This document shows positions 1 to 6,806 of a stretch of 13,055 nucleotides of DNA, piece after piece. The stretch comes from Chloroflexota bacterium (GTDB lineage Bacteria > Chloroflexota > Dehalococcoidia > SAR202 > UBA6927). The position numbers were made by a program, and so were the translations under genes. Each line of letters starts with the position of its first letter. The first letter of the stretch is position 1. The DNA is taken from the NCBI GenBank assembly GCA_002717725.1, contig PBBT01000013.1, positions 1 through 13,055 of the forward strand. The letters run 5' to 3'. Below the pieces are notes generated by a model. It worked only from the letters and a program-made list of their open reading frames with translations, had not been told where the DNA came from and made no database searches.

Positions 1-383
1 GGCTTACTTTCGTCAGATTTAATCGGACCTTTACCATCGATTGGATTTCCTAGCGCATCTACCACTCTTCCTACTAAGTTTTCTCCAACAGGAACCTCAG
101 CGATTCTAGATGTACTTCTAACTTCACTTCCTTCCTTAATTGATTGAGTGTTTCCAAGAATAACAACCCCTACACTGTCTTCTTCTAAATTTAGTGCAAT
201 ACCTGAAGTTCCATCTTCGAATTCGACAAGTTCATTGAATGCAACCCCTGAAAGGCCATGTACTTGCGCAATTCCATCTCCTATTTCAACCACTGTTCCA
301 ACGTCAACTACATTAACTTGACTGTCAAAATCTTCAATTTGTTGCTTAATAACTGAAGCTATATCTTTTCCGCGCACTGCCAT
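1..383 (-). CDS. atpA: ATP synthase F1 subunit alpha, N-terminal part (cut by window edge)
   Basis: This is the start of the alpha subunit of the F1 head of ATP synthase, the non-catalytic nucleotide-binding subunit that alternates with beta. Only the first 127 codons are present; the gene continues past the left edge. The protein opens MAVRGKDIASVIKQQIEDF, the usual amphipathic N-terminal helix that contacts subunit delta. The N-terminal beta-barrel domain follows with family signatures: DVGTVVEIGDGIAQVHGL at about residues 27-44, GVVILG near 78-83, and RVVDALGNPIDGKGPI near 106-121. The Walker A motif and the rest of the nucleotide-binding domain lie outside the window. The ATG at 381-383 has an upstream GGAG Shine-Dalgarno. 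It lies 38 bp downstream of the atpH stop in the same operon. Identification is firm; completeness of the gene cannot be judged. Confidence 0.96.
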   Translation of the reverse strand, partial: MAVRGKDIASVIKQQIEDFDSQVNVVDVGTVVEIGDGIAQVHGLSGVAFNELVEFEDGTSGIALNLEEDSVGVVILGNTQSIKEGSEVRSTSRIAEVPVGENLVGRVVDALGNPIDGKGPIKSDESK

Positions 384-421
384 TTGATTCTCCGTGAAAT
401 TCTAAATAATTGTAAATATTC

Positions 422-955
422 TTAGGTTTTCAAATCTTTTCTCATTGCTGAAAGTTTTGATTTTGTACTCCCATCGATGATTTTATCTCCAACTGTAGCT
501 ATAAATCCGCCTAAGATTTTCGGGTCAACAGTATTTATTAGTTGGACATCTTTGTTAATCATTAGTTTAATCATCGCCATGATTTTTTTCTCGTCATCTT
601 TGGTTAATTTGACGGCAGAAATAATTTCTGCTTTTTCAACTCCTTTATCAGTATCTACCATTTTTTGATAAAGGTCAGTTATTTCAGACACCATTTCAAA
701 GTTTGAGTTTGACCCTAATAGCAGAGTTAAATTTTTCCCTAACACGCTAATAGAATCCGAAAAGATTTTGTCTGCAAATTCTTTTTTCTGGTTGCTCGCA
801 ACTGTGGGAGAATTAATAAAAGAAACAAACTCAGAATTCAGAGATGTCTCTGACAGAAGCGTTAAATCCTGCATCCAGGATTCTATAGAATCTTTCTCTT
901 TAGCAATTTCAAAAATCGCCTGAGCATATCTTCTTGTGGAGATATTTCGTGGCAT
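422..955 (-). CDS. atpH: ATP synthase F1 subunit delta (OSCP family)
   Basis: Subunit delta (OSCP in mitochondria) sits on top of F1 and joins the alpha/beta head to the peripheral b-stalk. The 177-residue length is normal. The N-terminal helical domain starts with the typical RRYAQAIFEIAKE pattern (residues 8-20). The C-terminal domain carries the family signature: V143-D-P-K-I-L-G-G-F, then GDKIIDGS near 157-164, then a basic helix. The ATG at 953-955 is preceded by GGGAG at suitable spacing. The gene lies between atpF (64 bp gap) and atpA (38 bp gap), as in most bacterial atp operons. The middle of the protein is divergent, which is usual for this subunit. Confidence rests on both the C-terminal motif and the operon position. 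Confidence 0.95.
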   Translation of the reverse strand: MPRNISTRRYAQAIFEIAKEKDSIESWMQDLTLLSETSLNSEFVSFINSPTVASNQKKEFADKIFSDSISVLGKNLTLLLGSNSNFEMVSEITDLYQKMVDTDKGVEKAEIISAVKLTKDDEKKIMAMIKLMINKDVQLINTVDPKILGGFIATVGDKIIDGSTKSKLSAMRKDLKT

Positions 956-1019
956 TAATTTTCTCCCAAATTTGGTGTTGTTATATTCTTATTGGTAGAA
1001 AGATTCAATAGGATCATGT

Positions 1020-1514
1020 TTAACTATTCTCTTGAAGGACATCATCTATTAGTTTTTTATGAGATTTTTCATCAAGAGACTGATTGATAATTTTTTCTGC
1101 AGCAGTAATTGCAATGCCAGCAAACTCTGCACGGATTTCTTCTACTACCGCATCTTTTTCACGCTGAATAGTTGTTTCAGCTCTATTTCGTGCCTCTTGA
1201 ATTTCGGCCTTCACTTGTTCCATCTCTTCTTCTCGATAACGATCTGCCATCTCACGAGCCTGAGCAATTAATTCTTGTCCTTCAGCTCTTGCAGCATCAA
1301 GCTGAGATTTTGCTTCAGCTTGTGATTCAGCAGATTCTTTTTGTACACGTTCCGCTGTCTCTAGGCTATCTTTAATTTTGTCCGATCGTTCATCCAACAT
1401 TTTCACAATAGGTCCGTATAAAACTTTTTTAAGTATTATCAGAAGAATTATGAAACTGATAAGTTGAGTCGCAAGACCTGGAAGGGAGATTCCCAATTGC
1501 CCCAATGCGTCCAT
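1020..1514 (-). CDS. atpF: ATP synthase F0 subunit b (peripheral stalk)
   Basis: Subunit b anchors the peripheral stalk in the membrane and holds F1 against rotation. The 164-residue protein has one N-terminal membrane segment (about residues 12-32, LPGLATQLISFIILLIILKK) followed by the short YGPIVKMLDERSDKI junction typical of bacterial b subunits. A long charged helix follows, rich in Glu, Ala, Lys and Gln, from about 45 to 145, which should form the right-handed coiled-coil dimer. The C-terminal part (FAGIAITAAEKIINQSLDE) matches the delta-binding end of the family. The ATG at 1512-1514 follows a good GAGGAG Shine-Dalgarno. Only one b-type gene is visible here, so the stalk is probably a b homodimer unless a b' gene lies elsewhere. 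Confidence 0.96.
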   Translation of the reverse strand: MDALGQLGISLPGLATQLISFIILLIILKKVLYGPIVKMLDERSDKIKDSLETAERVQKESAESQAEAKSQLDAARAEGQELIAQAREMADRYREEEMEQVKAEIQEARNRAETTIQREKDAVVEEIRAEFAGIAITAAEKIINQSLDEKSHKKLIDDVLQENS

Positions 1515-1554
1515 TTTAACTCCTCAAATGTTAACTTTCAAAACTGTTTGGTAC

Positions 1555-1800
<246 letters not shown>

Positions 1801-1810
1801 TTATATTTTT

Positions 1811-2920
1811 TTAGTGGTCAGAATGAGAGTCGTGTGAAATTGTAGCCATTGCGGCGAATACTAACGTTAGTATTGAGAATATGAATGCTTGAATGGCTCC
1901 TACAAAAAGTTCTATCCCAAGAAATGGTACAAGGCCTACCAGTGGTACCAAAAATGCCATTGCAATTAATAATACTTCTCCAGCAAAAACATTTCCAAAA
2001 AGCCTGAATGTAAAGCTAATTAATCTAGCTAGTTCACTAATTGCTTCTAAGATTCCAACAAAAAACCCTGTAGGCCCATCCTTGAAATTGATGAATTTCC
2101 CTGCATGGCCCCAACCTAGTGTTGAAAATCCCCAAAAATGGACCATTACCATCGCAACAATTGCTATTGCAAGAGTCGTGTTAATTTCAGTATTAGCACT
2201 TCTAAAGAATGGTACTAAAACACCGGCATGTTGAGTTTCTTCTGGGCAATTGTTTGAAGAAATGTGAGATGATTTCTCAGTATGAGAATCTGAGTGTCCT
2301 TCTTTTTTATGATCGCCAGGGTGGCAATGTTCCCACTCTTCAGCGGTAATAACATCATTACCCGAGCCCGGCATTAATATATTAACGGGACCTACTTCAT
2401 CGAACACTTGCAATTTAACTTCGGCTAAATTTTTATCAAGGTGGTGAGCATGTTCCGCTACATGATGAGCAGGTTCTACCCATCCAATTGTGTTGAATCC
2501 TGGTAATATTCCAATCCAGTTTGCAGTAATTACGAACAAAAAAATTGTCATTATCAAGGGGAAAAATCGTCGAGCGTGTTGTTTGCCAGCAATACTGGTA
2601 GTCAAATTAATAAAAAATTCTAAACTAACTTCGACAAATCCTTGAATTCTAGAAGGTACAAGTGTGGTTTTCTTTGTAGATAGAATAGAAAAAATTATCA
2701 GTATTATAATAGCAATCCATGTTCCGATCATGGTATTTGTAATATTAAAGGAACCAATTAAAGGCTTAGGAGAAATATTTTCAGCAGCTAATTGGATGTG
2801 AGGAATCGGTGCACTTAAAAAGCCCAACCCAAATGCACTTCCCAAAGCTCCCCCTGCAAGCGAAAACACTAGCACTGCGAGAGCAGTCAAAATTAGAAAC
2901 AAAAGCTTAAAATTTTTCAA
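1811..2920 (-). CDS. atpB: ATP synthase F0 subunit a with His-rich loop insertion, TTG start
   Basis: Subunit a is the stator half of the proton channel. At 369 residues it is clearly longer than the usual 230-290. The conserved C-terminal core is intact: ISFTFRLFGNVFAGE with the essential arginine at Arg306 (E. coli Arg210), and GAIQAFIFSILTLVF with Gln344 (E. coli Gln252). Hydrophobic segments lie near 5-30, 65-80, 120-140, 245-268, 311-332 and 335-358. The extra length is an N-terminal hydrophobic segment plus a hydrophilic stretch at about 143-235, between the ILPGF end of one helix and the conserved PFFRSANTEIN start of the next. That stretch holds 12 His and 2 Cys and should face outside the cytoplasm. 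The C-terminus (ISHDSHSDH) is also His-rich. The start is TTG at 2918-2920: an in-frame stop lies just upstream, and AGGA is 12 nt before it. Confidence 0.93.
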   Translation of the reverse strand: MKNFKLLFLILTALAVLVFSLAGGALGSAFGLGFLSAPIPHIQLAAENISPKPLIGSFNITNTMIGTWIAIIILIIFSILSTKKTTLVPSRIQGFVEVSLEFFINLTTSIAGKQHARRFFPLIMTIFLFVITANWIGILPGFNTIGWVEPAHHVAEHAHHLDKNLAEVKLQVFDEVGPVNILMPGSGNDVITAEEWEHCHPGDHKKEGHSDSHTEKSSHISSNNCPEETQHAGVLVPFFRSANTEINTTLAIAIVAMVMVHFWGFSTLGWGHAGKFINFKDGPTGFFVGILEAISELARLISFTFRLFGNVFAGEVLLIAMAFLVPLVGLVPFLGIELFVGAIQAFIFSILTLVFAAMATISHDSHSDH

Positions 2921-2945
2921 TATTTCTTATTTTCCTACAGTAAAA

Positions 2946-3167
2946 TTAATTTTCTTTATTTTCTAAAACCAACGATTTTAAACCAACGTAAGTACCATAT
3001 CCAGCAATTATCAGACCTAGTAACAATCCTGTGATGGTCAACATAGGGGAAGAATTAATAACTTCGTCTAAATAATTCCCAAATAATGTGAGCCCTCCCA
3101 TACAAATGGCAACAAACCAACCAATTCCTACCAAGCCAAATACTCGTCTCAGGTTATGGTTTCTCAT
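2946..3167 (-). CDS. AtpZ/AtpI-family small membrane protein of the ATP synthase operon
   Basis: This 73-residue protein has two predicted membrane helices (about 9-29 and 41-63) joined by GNYLDEVINSSPM. A Gly-x-x-x-Asp followed by a short loop and a Pro, then a second Gly-rich helix (GLLLGLIIAGYGTYVG), is the pattern of the AtpZ/AtpI family (PF09527). Members sit at the head of bacterial atp operons and are thought to help assemble the c-ring or to act in Mg2+ supply. It is the first gene of the leftward atp operon here, 25 bp upstream of atpB, which fits. The ATG at 3165-3167 lacks a strong Shine-Dalgarno (GGTG only). I leave the symbol empty because short members of this family are not reliably told apart as atpI or atpZ. 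Confidence 0.8.
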   Translation of the reverse strand: MRNHNLRRVFGLVGIGWFVAICMGGLTLFGNYLDEVINSSPMLTITGLLLGLIIAGYGTYVGLKSLVLENKEN

Positions 3168-3203
3168 ATGACACCAGACGTAATTAATTTAATCTTAATG
3201 TAT

Positions 3204-3233
3204 AGATTAAATGGAAAGTAATGCTGGCGTCAA
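3204..3233 (-). promoter_or_regulatory. Candidate promoter of the atp operon
   Basis: On the minus strand TTGACG (3228-3233, 5/6 to the -35 consensus) is followed after 18 bp by TAATCT (3204-3209), a weak -10. It lies in the 142-bp gap between the DUF151 gene and atpZ/I, the only substantial gap upstream of the atp genes. The good -35 is the main support; the -10 is poor and the true element may be shifted. The rest of the gap (3168-3309) is A/T-rich, and I see no terminator hairpin in it. Confidence 0.4.
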
Positions 3234-3309
3234 CATGTCTTATAAATTCGATGATGTATTCAAACGATTTTTAAAGTTTTGTTATGTGGAATTAATCGGT
3301 GGATGGTTT

Positions 3310-3846
3310 TTATTTGGACTCTCCGAAGTCGTCTATCTCCAAAGATCCAATAAAATCCGAGAAGGCAGACATTTTTTCTATCTCTTCTTCATTTAGCTGT
3401 TTTTTGTTTTTAGAAGAAGATTCTTTTTCGGGCTGTCCTGTACTCGGATCTAATACGATGCTTGCTTTATCCATGACTTCTTGAGTTGCAAAAATAGTTG
3501 CTTCTGACCTCAAAGCTAATGCGATAGCATCACTAGGTCTGCAATCTAAATCAAAAGTTTCACCATTTCGTTCGAGAATTATTTTCGCGAAAAAGGTATC
3601 TTGCTCGATATCTGTAACGACAATACTTTGAACTTTTGCACCTAGTTCCATGATAGTTGAAACTAATAGGTCATGTGTAAGAGGTCGTGGAACCTCAGCA
3701 TCATCCAGTTGAATTTGAATTGCATCTGACTCAGGTCCGCCAATCCATATTGGAAGGCATCTTTCTGATGACTTTTCTTTTAAAACTAAGACTCTTTGCA
3801 GAGTAGTTCTACTTATTCTAATACTTTCAATTTCCATTTCCTGCAT
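3310..3846 (-). CDS. DUF151 bifunctional nuclease-family protein
   Basis: This belongs to the bifunctional nuclease domain family (PF02577, DUF151), compact proteins reported to have DNase/RNase activity in plants; their bacterial role is poorly defined. Counting from the start chosen here (178 residues), the core shows LPIWIG at 31-36, the signature PRPLTHDLL at 53-61, TDIEQDTFFAKI at about 78-89, and CRPSDAIALALR at 102-113. A charged linker follows, then a C-terminal helix ending FSDFIGSLEIDDF, common in bacterial members. An ATG six codons upstream (3862-3864) would give 184 residues but has no Shine-Dalgarno. The ATG at 3844-3846 has AAGGA 7 nt before it, and its N-terminus (MQEMEIESIRIS) lines up with where relatives begin. 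A candidate promoter also sits just upstream. The family is near certain; the substrate is unknown. Confidence 0.9.
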   Translation of the reverse strand: MQEMEIESIRISRTTLQRVLVLKEKSSERCLPIWIGGPESDAIQIQLDDAEVPRPLTHDLLVSTIMELGAKVQSIVVTDIEQDTFFAKIILERNGETFDLDCRPSDAIALALRSEATIFATQEVMDKASIVLDPSTGQPEKESSSKNKKQLNEEEIEKMSAFSDFIGSLEIDDFGESK

Positions 3847-3880
3847 GAAAAATTCCTTATCCATAAATGGATTTTTCGAT

Positions 3881-3909
3881 AGTATACTAATTATAATTCA
3901 TTTTGTAAC
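3881..3909 (-). promoter_or_regulatory. Candidate promoter of the DUF151 gene
   Basis: On the minus strand GTTACA (3904-3909, 4/6) is followed after 17 bp by TATACT (3881-3886, 5/6). The -35 lies inside the 3' end of the DUF951 gene. Transcription would start near 3874, giving a leader of about 28 nt to the ATG at 3846. The alternative upstream ATG at 3864 would have a leader of only about 10 nt and no Shine-Dalgarno, so the promoter supports the shorter protein. Confidence 0.42.
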
Positions 3910-4091
3910 AAGGATTTTATCCGTTTTGTTGCTTTTGATCTGGGAAAAGAAACAAATCTGTTGCATTTAACACACTTAATTTTAATGTTTGCCCCAACAT
4001 AAATAATTACCCATTCTTCACTACCACATGGATGAAGTTTCCTTAATTGAAGTCTTGATCCTATTTTCAAGCTATTTATATCTATCCCCAT
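3891..4091 (-). CDS. DUF951 family zinc-ribbon-like small protein
   Basis: This 66-residue protein matches the DUF951 family found in Firmicutes and Chloroflexota, whose function is unknown. The hallmarks are LRKLHPCGSEEWVIIYVGA (about 16-34), with HPCG at 20-23, and IKCVKCNRFVSFPRSK (38-53), with CVKC at 40-43 and a basic C-terminal helix. Cys22, Cys40, Cys43 and His20 could bind a metal, and the fold is probably a small nucleic-acid or ribosome-associated ribbon; both are inference. Its ATG (4089-4091) lies inside the end of pyrF, overlapping by 10 nt in another frame, and the Shine-Dalgarno is weak. Translation is therefore probably coupled to pyrF. It ends 44 bp before the DUF151 start. 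Confidence 0.85.
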   Translation of the reverse strand: MGIDINSLKIGSRLQLRKLHPCGSEEWVIIYVGANIKIKCVKCNRFVSFPRSKATKRIKSLLQNEL

Positions 4092-4918
4092 GCTCTACCA
4101 AGTTGGTTTAGTGAAACATTAATTAAAGAATTCAATTCTTCGGTAGCAACACTAATTTCTTTGTTAAAATTTTTTATTGAAGTGGGTGAGTAAATTATTC
4201 CTCTTGATGAATTGATAACGATACTGTGATGTTTTGCGTCTAATCCTGCCTCAATAGATGATTTCAAATCGCCTCCTTGGGCACCAATACCTGGAATTAA
4301 AATTGGCATCCCTGGACAAATGGATCTTACTTTGGATAGTTGTTTTGGTGAGTTAGCCCCGACTACTAGTCCAACATTATTGTTTCTATTTGATTGATTA
4401 GCTAATTCGGCTAATAATTGAAAATAAGGAACTTCATTTTGTGGATTTGAAACAATCACGTCTTGTAATTCTTCAGCTCCGTCATTAGAAGCTCTGCACC
4501 AAATAAAAATTGATTTTTCAGGATTTTCTGTAAAAGGTTCTATTGACTTTAGCCCAGAAAAAGCATTTATAGTTATTGCGTCAAAATCCCAAAATTCAAA
4601 CATTGCTCTTGCATAGAATCCATTGGTAGAGTCAATGTCACCTCTTTTTGCATCTCCTATTATAGGGATGTCTGGTGCAACTGTTCTAATATATTGAACT
4701 GTTGCATTTAAAGCATTGAGTCCATTTATTCCTTCAGCTTCATAAAATGCAAGATTGGGTTTGTAAGCACATACATTATTCTTGGTTGCATCAATAATTG
4801 ATTTATTGAAAGTAAAGATGTCGTCAAAAAGCATTAATTTGGGATCAGGATCAAGTCCAATGCTTATTAGACTTTTGTTTTTTGTTGATGCAGCTGCTAA
4901 TTTATTGTTAAATCCCAA
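4082..4918 (-). CDS. pyrF: Orotidine 5'-phosphate decarboxylase, subfamily 2; TTG start
   Basis: PyrF decarboxylates orotidine 5'-monophosphate to UMP, the last step of de novo pyrimidine synthesis, in the cytoplasm. The 278-residue length fits the longer subfamily 2 enzymes. Visible motifs: GLDPDP near 21-26 (substrate Asp23), AYKPN at 51-55 (Lys53), the catalytic GDAKRGDI at 88-95 (Asp89, Lys91 and Asp94 form the Asp-Lys-Asp charge relay), IPGIGAQGGD at 208-217 (phosphate loop) and SSRGI with Arg239. The start is TTG at 4916-4918, supported by AGGA 6 nt upstream and by the N-terminus fitting the family. No other pyrimidine gene is nearby. The gene stands between modC (116 bp upstream) and the overlapping DUF951 gene, and may have its own promoter. 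Confidence 0.95.
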   Translation of the reverse strand: MGFNNKLAAASTKNKSLISIGLDPDPKLMLFDDIFTFNKSIIDATKNNVCAYKPNLAFYEAEGINGLNALNATVQYIRTVAPDIPIIGDAKRGDIDSTNGFYARAMFEFWDFDAITINAFSGLKSIEPFTENPEKSIFIWCRASNDGAEELQDVIVSNPQNEVPYFQLLAELANQSNRNNNVGLVVGANSPKQLSKVRSICPGMPILIPGIGAQGGDLKSSIEAGLDAKHHSIVINSSRGIIYSPTSIKNFNKEISVATEELNSLINVSLNQLGRAWG

Positions 4919-4957
4919 AATTCTTCCTACTAAACTAAAAAATGTTTTAATTCTGAC

Positions 4958-4986
4958 AGTCTATTCTAAGATATTTTTTGTCGCAA
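4958..4986 (-). promoter_or_regulatory. Candidate promoter of pyrF
   Basis: In the 116-bp modC-pyrF gap, minus-strand TTGCGA (4981-4986, 4/6) is followed after exactly 17 bp by TAGACT (4958-4963, 4/6). Transcription would start near 4951, about 33 nt before the TTG start codon. Both hexamers are only fair matches. I see no terminator hairpin after modC, so read-through from the mod genes is also possible. Confidence 0.35.
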
Positions 4987-5034
4987 CCCGAAAGGAATCA
5001 GCCAATTTAAGCTAGAAGGAATGATTCATAATCT

Positions 5035-6132
5035 TCATTTATTTACTAAAATACTACTAGCTTTAATAATCAAGTATATCTTTTGTCCCTCTAAGAGGTT
5101 TAATTTCTTAAGAGCATCAAATGTTATTTGAACTGCCAAATAATTCTCACTATTATTTTTATCTAGTTGACAATAAACTAAAACATTCGAATGAGTTTCT
5201 TGAATTTTTACAATTTTGGATTCTATAGAATTTCTAGCACTTATATTTATTTGATTTTCAGTTGCAATTAGGATATCACTCGCGTTTATTACTAAGGTAA
5301 CTTTCTGATCCTCTTTAAACTCTGATCCTACAGCTACAAATTGTTTATTATTTGATTCTATTATTACTGAAGAGTCACTATTTTGACTTATAATGTTGCC
5401 TGTCAAAATATTTTCGAATCCCTCAAAATCATTCGAGGAAAACAGTTGTGGGTATGTCTGAGTTTGTATAGTGTTAATGTGACCGATATTCTGACCTTCT
5501 CTTAACACATATATTGAATCCGAAAATGATATTACGTCAGATAGTGAATGTGAAATACATACGATCGGTATCGAAAGATATTTATTTACAGATTTGAGAT
5601 AAGTAATAAGTGTAGTCCTTAAGTTTGCATCTAAGGCTGAAAGAGGCTCGTCTAACAGTAAAATTCTAGGGGATGTTTTTAAGGCTCTTGCTAAAGCAAC
5701 ACGTTGCATCTCTCCACCTGACAGATTCCTAATATCTCTTTTCATGAGTGGGGAGATTTTCAATGTTTGAATAATATTTTCTGTAGGTATTCTTGAAGGG
5801 TTATTAGAAAATTTTTGTCCATAATTAATATTCTTTTCAACATTCATGTTTGGAAATAACATTAAATCTTGGAACACATAACCCATATTTCTGTTTTCAA
5901 GTTTCTGATTTAATTTTGTTTCAGAATTATATAATTCAATTCCATTCAGCGAAAGATATCCTGCATCAGGGTTCGTAAAACCCATAATACAATTCAACAA
6001 AGTGCTTTTACCACTACCAGAAGGACCAAATATTGCAGTAATCCCAGTATCAAATTTGCCTTTACAGTTTAAACTGAAATCATCAAATTTTTTACTGAAC
6101 TCGAATTCTAGAATGTTTTTACTATGTGTCAT
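5035..6132 (-). CDS. modC: Molybdate ABC transporter ATP-binding protein
   Basis: ModC is the cytoplasmic ATPase that powers molybdate import through ModB. The 365-residue length is that of full ModC with its regulatory tail. Motifs in order: Walker A GPSGSGKST at 36-44, Q-loop Gln88 in VFQD, ABC signature LSGGEMQRVALARA at 137-150, Walker B ILLLDEP at 157-163 (catalytic Glu162), D-loop SALD, and H-loop His195. After about residue 285 comes a MOP/TOBE-type domain (from INASDILIA to IYLIIKASSILV), the oxyanion-binding domain typical of ModC that in some relatives gives trans-inhibition. The ATG lies 3 nt after the modB stop and has no clear Shine-Dalgarno, so translation is probably coupled. 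Tungstate import cannot be excluded. Confidence 0.92.
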   Translation of the reverse strand: MTHSKNILEFEFSKKFDDFSLNCKGKFDTGITAIFGPSGSGKSTLLNCIMGFTNPDAGYLSLNGIELYNSETKLNQKLENRNMGYVFQDLMLFPNMNVEKNINYGQKFSNNPSRIPTENIIQTLKISPLMKRDIRNLSGGEMQRVALARALKTSPRILLLDEPLSALDANLRTTLITYLKSVNKYLSIPIVCISHSLSDVISFSDSIYVLREGQNIGHINTIQTQTYPQLFSSNDFEGFENILTGNIISQNSDSSVIIESNNKQFVAVGSEFKEDQKVTLVINASDILIATENQINISARNSIESKIVKIQETHSNVLVYCQLDKNNSENYLAVQITFDALKKLNLLEGQKIYLIIKASSILVNK

Positions 6133-6135
6133 AAT

Positions 6136-6804
6136 TTATATTTTGGAGTCTTTACGAGGGTTTGAAATCCAGTTATAGATAAAAATGCTAACAATAGCAA
6201 TCGCAGCCGAGATAAGTGCTAGCTGTCCTGCAGTATTCGTATGCCCCAGTTGCATTTCAGTGAATATTGCCAGAGGAATTGTTTGAGATTTTCCATCAAT
6301 GTTCCCTGCAAAAATTATTGTTGCACCAAATTCACCTAACGCCCTCACAAAACCTACAATAATTCCTGCAAAAATACCCCTTTTGGCAAGGGGGATAGTA
6401 ATTGTAAAAAACACTTGAATAGGATTTGCTCCTAGTGTCCTAGCAACCTGTTCAAATCTATTGTCAATAGATTCCATTGCAGAAATAATACTTCTAGCCA
6501 TTAAAGGGAATGACATTACAGCAGCAGCGATTGTTGCTGCGATCCATGTAAATGCAATGTCTATAGAAAATAAATTGGATATTAGTTTCCCTCCAAACCC
6601 ATACATTCCAAAAAATTTTAGCAATGCAAAGCCAACTACGACTGGAGGAAGAACAAGCGGCAACATAACAATTGTTTCAATAATAGATTTGGTTTTTAAA
6701 GACAATTTTGATATTAACCATCCAACTAAGACAGCTATTGGAAGGTTAATCAAGGTTGCTATTCCCGAAGTAAGTAATGAAAGATTTATTGGTGAAAGTT
6801 CCAT
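6136..6804 (-). CDS. modB: Molybdate ABC transporter permease
   Basis: ModB is the homodimeric membrane channel of the molybdate importer. The 222-residue protein has about five hydrophobic segments, near 8-32, 42-65, 84-104, 142-160 and 190-211. The ModB signature VMLPLVLPPVVVGFALL (about 46-62) is present. So is the cytoplasmic EAA coupling loop, EQVARTLGANPIQVFFTITIP (about 117-137), which docks onto ModC, followed by the conserved GFVRALGEFGATIIFAGN. The ATG at 6802-6804 follows the modA stop by 2 nt with no strong Shine-Dalgarno, pointing to translational coupling. Order and strand match a compact modABC operon. Confidence 0.93.
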   Translation of the reverse strand: MELSPINLSLLTSGIATLINLPIAVLVGWLISKLSLKTKSIIETIVMLPLVLPPVVVGFALLKFFGMYGFGGKLISNLFSIDIAFTWIAATIAAAVMSFPLMARSIISAMESIDNRFEQVARTLGANPIQVFFTITIPLAKRGIFAGIIVGFVRALGEFGATIIFAGNIDGKSQTIPLAIFTEMQLGHTNTAGQLALISAAIAIVSIFIYNWISNPRKDSKI

Positions 6805-6806
6805 AT

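Noticed and set aside
1059..1375. Plus-strand frames opposite atpF
   Set aside because: Shadows of the atpF coding sequence on the other strand; the repetitive Glu/Gln/Ala codons of the stalk helix keep the opposite strand open.
3211..3396. Plus-strand 61-codon frame between atpZ/I and the DUF151 gene
   Set aside because: No Shine-Dalgarno, no recognisable domain, and it overlaps the 3' end of the well-supported DUF151 gene on the other strand.
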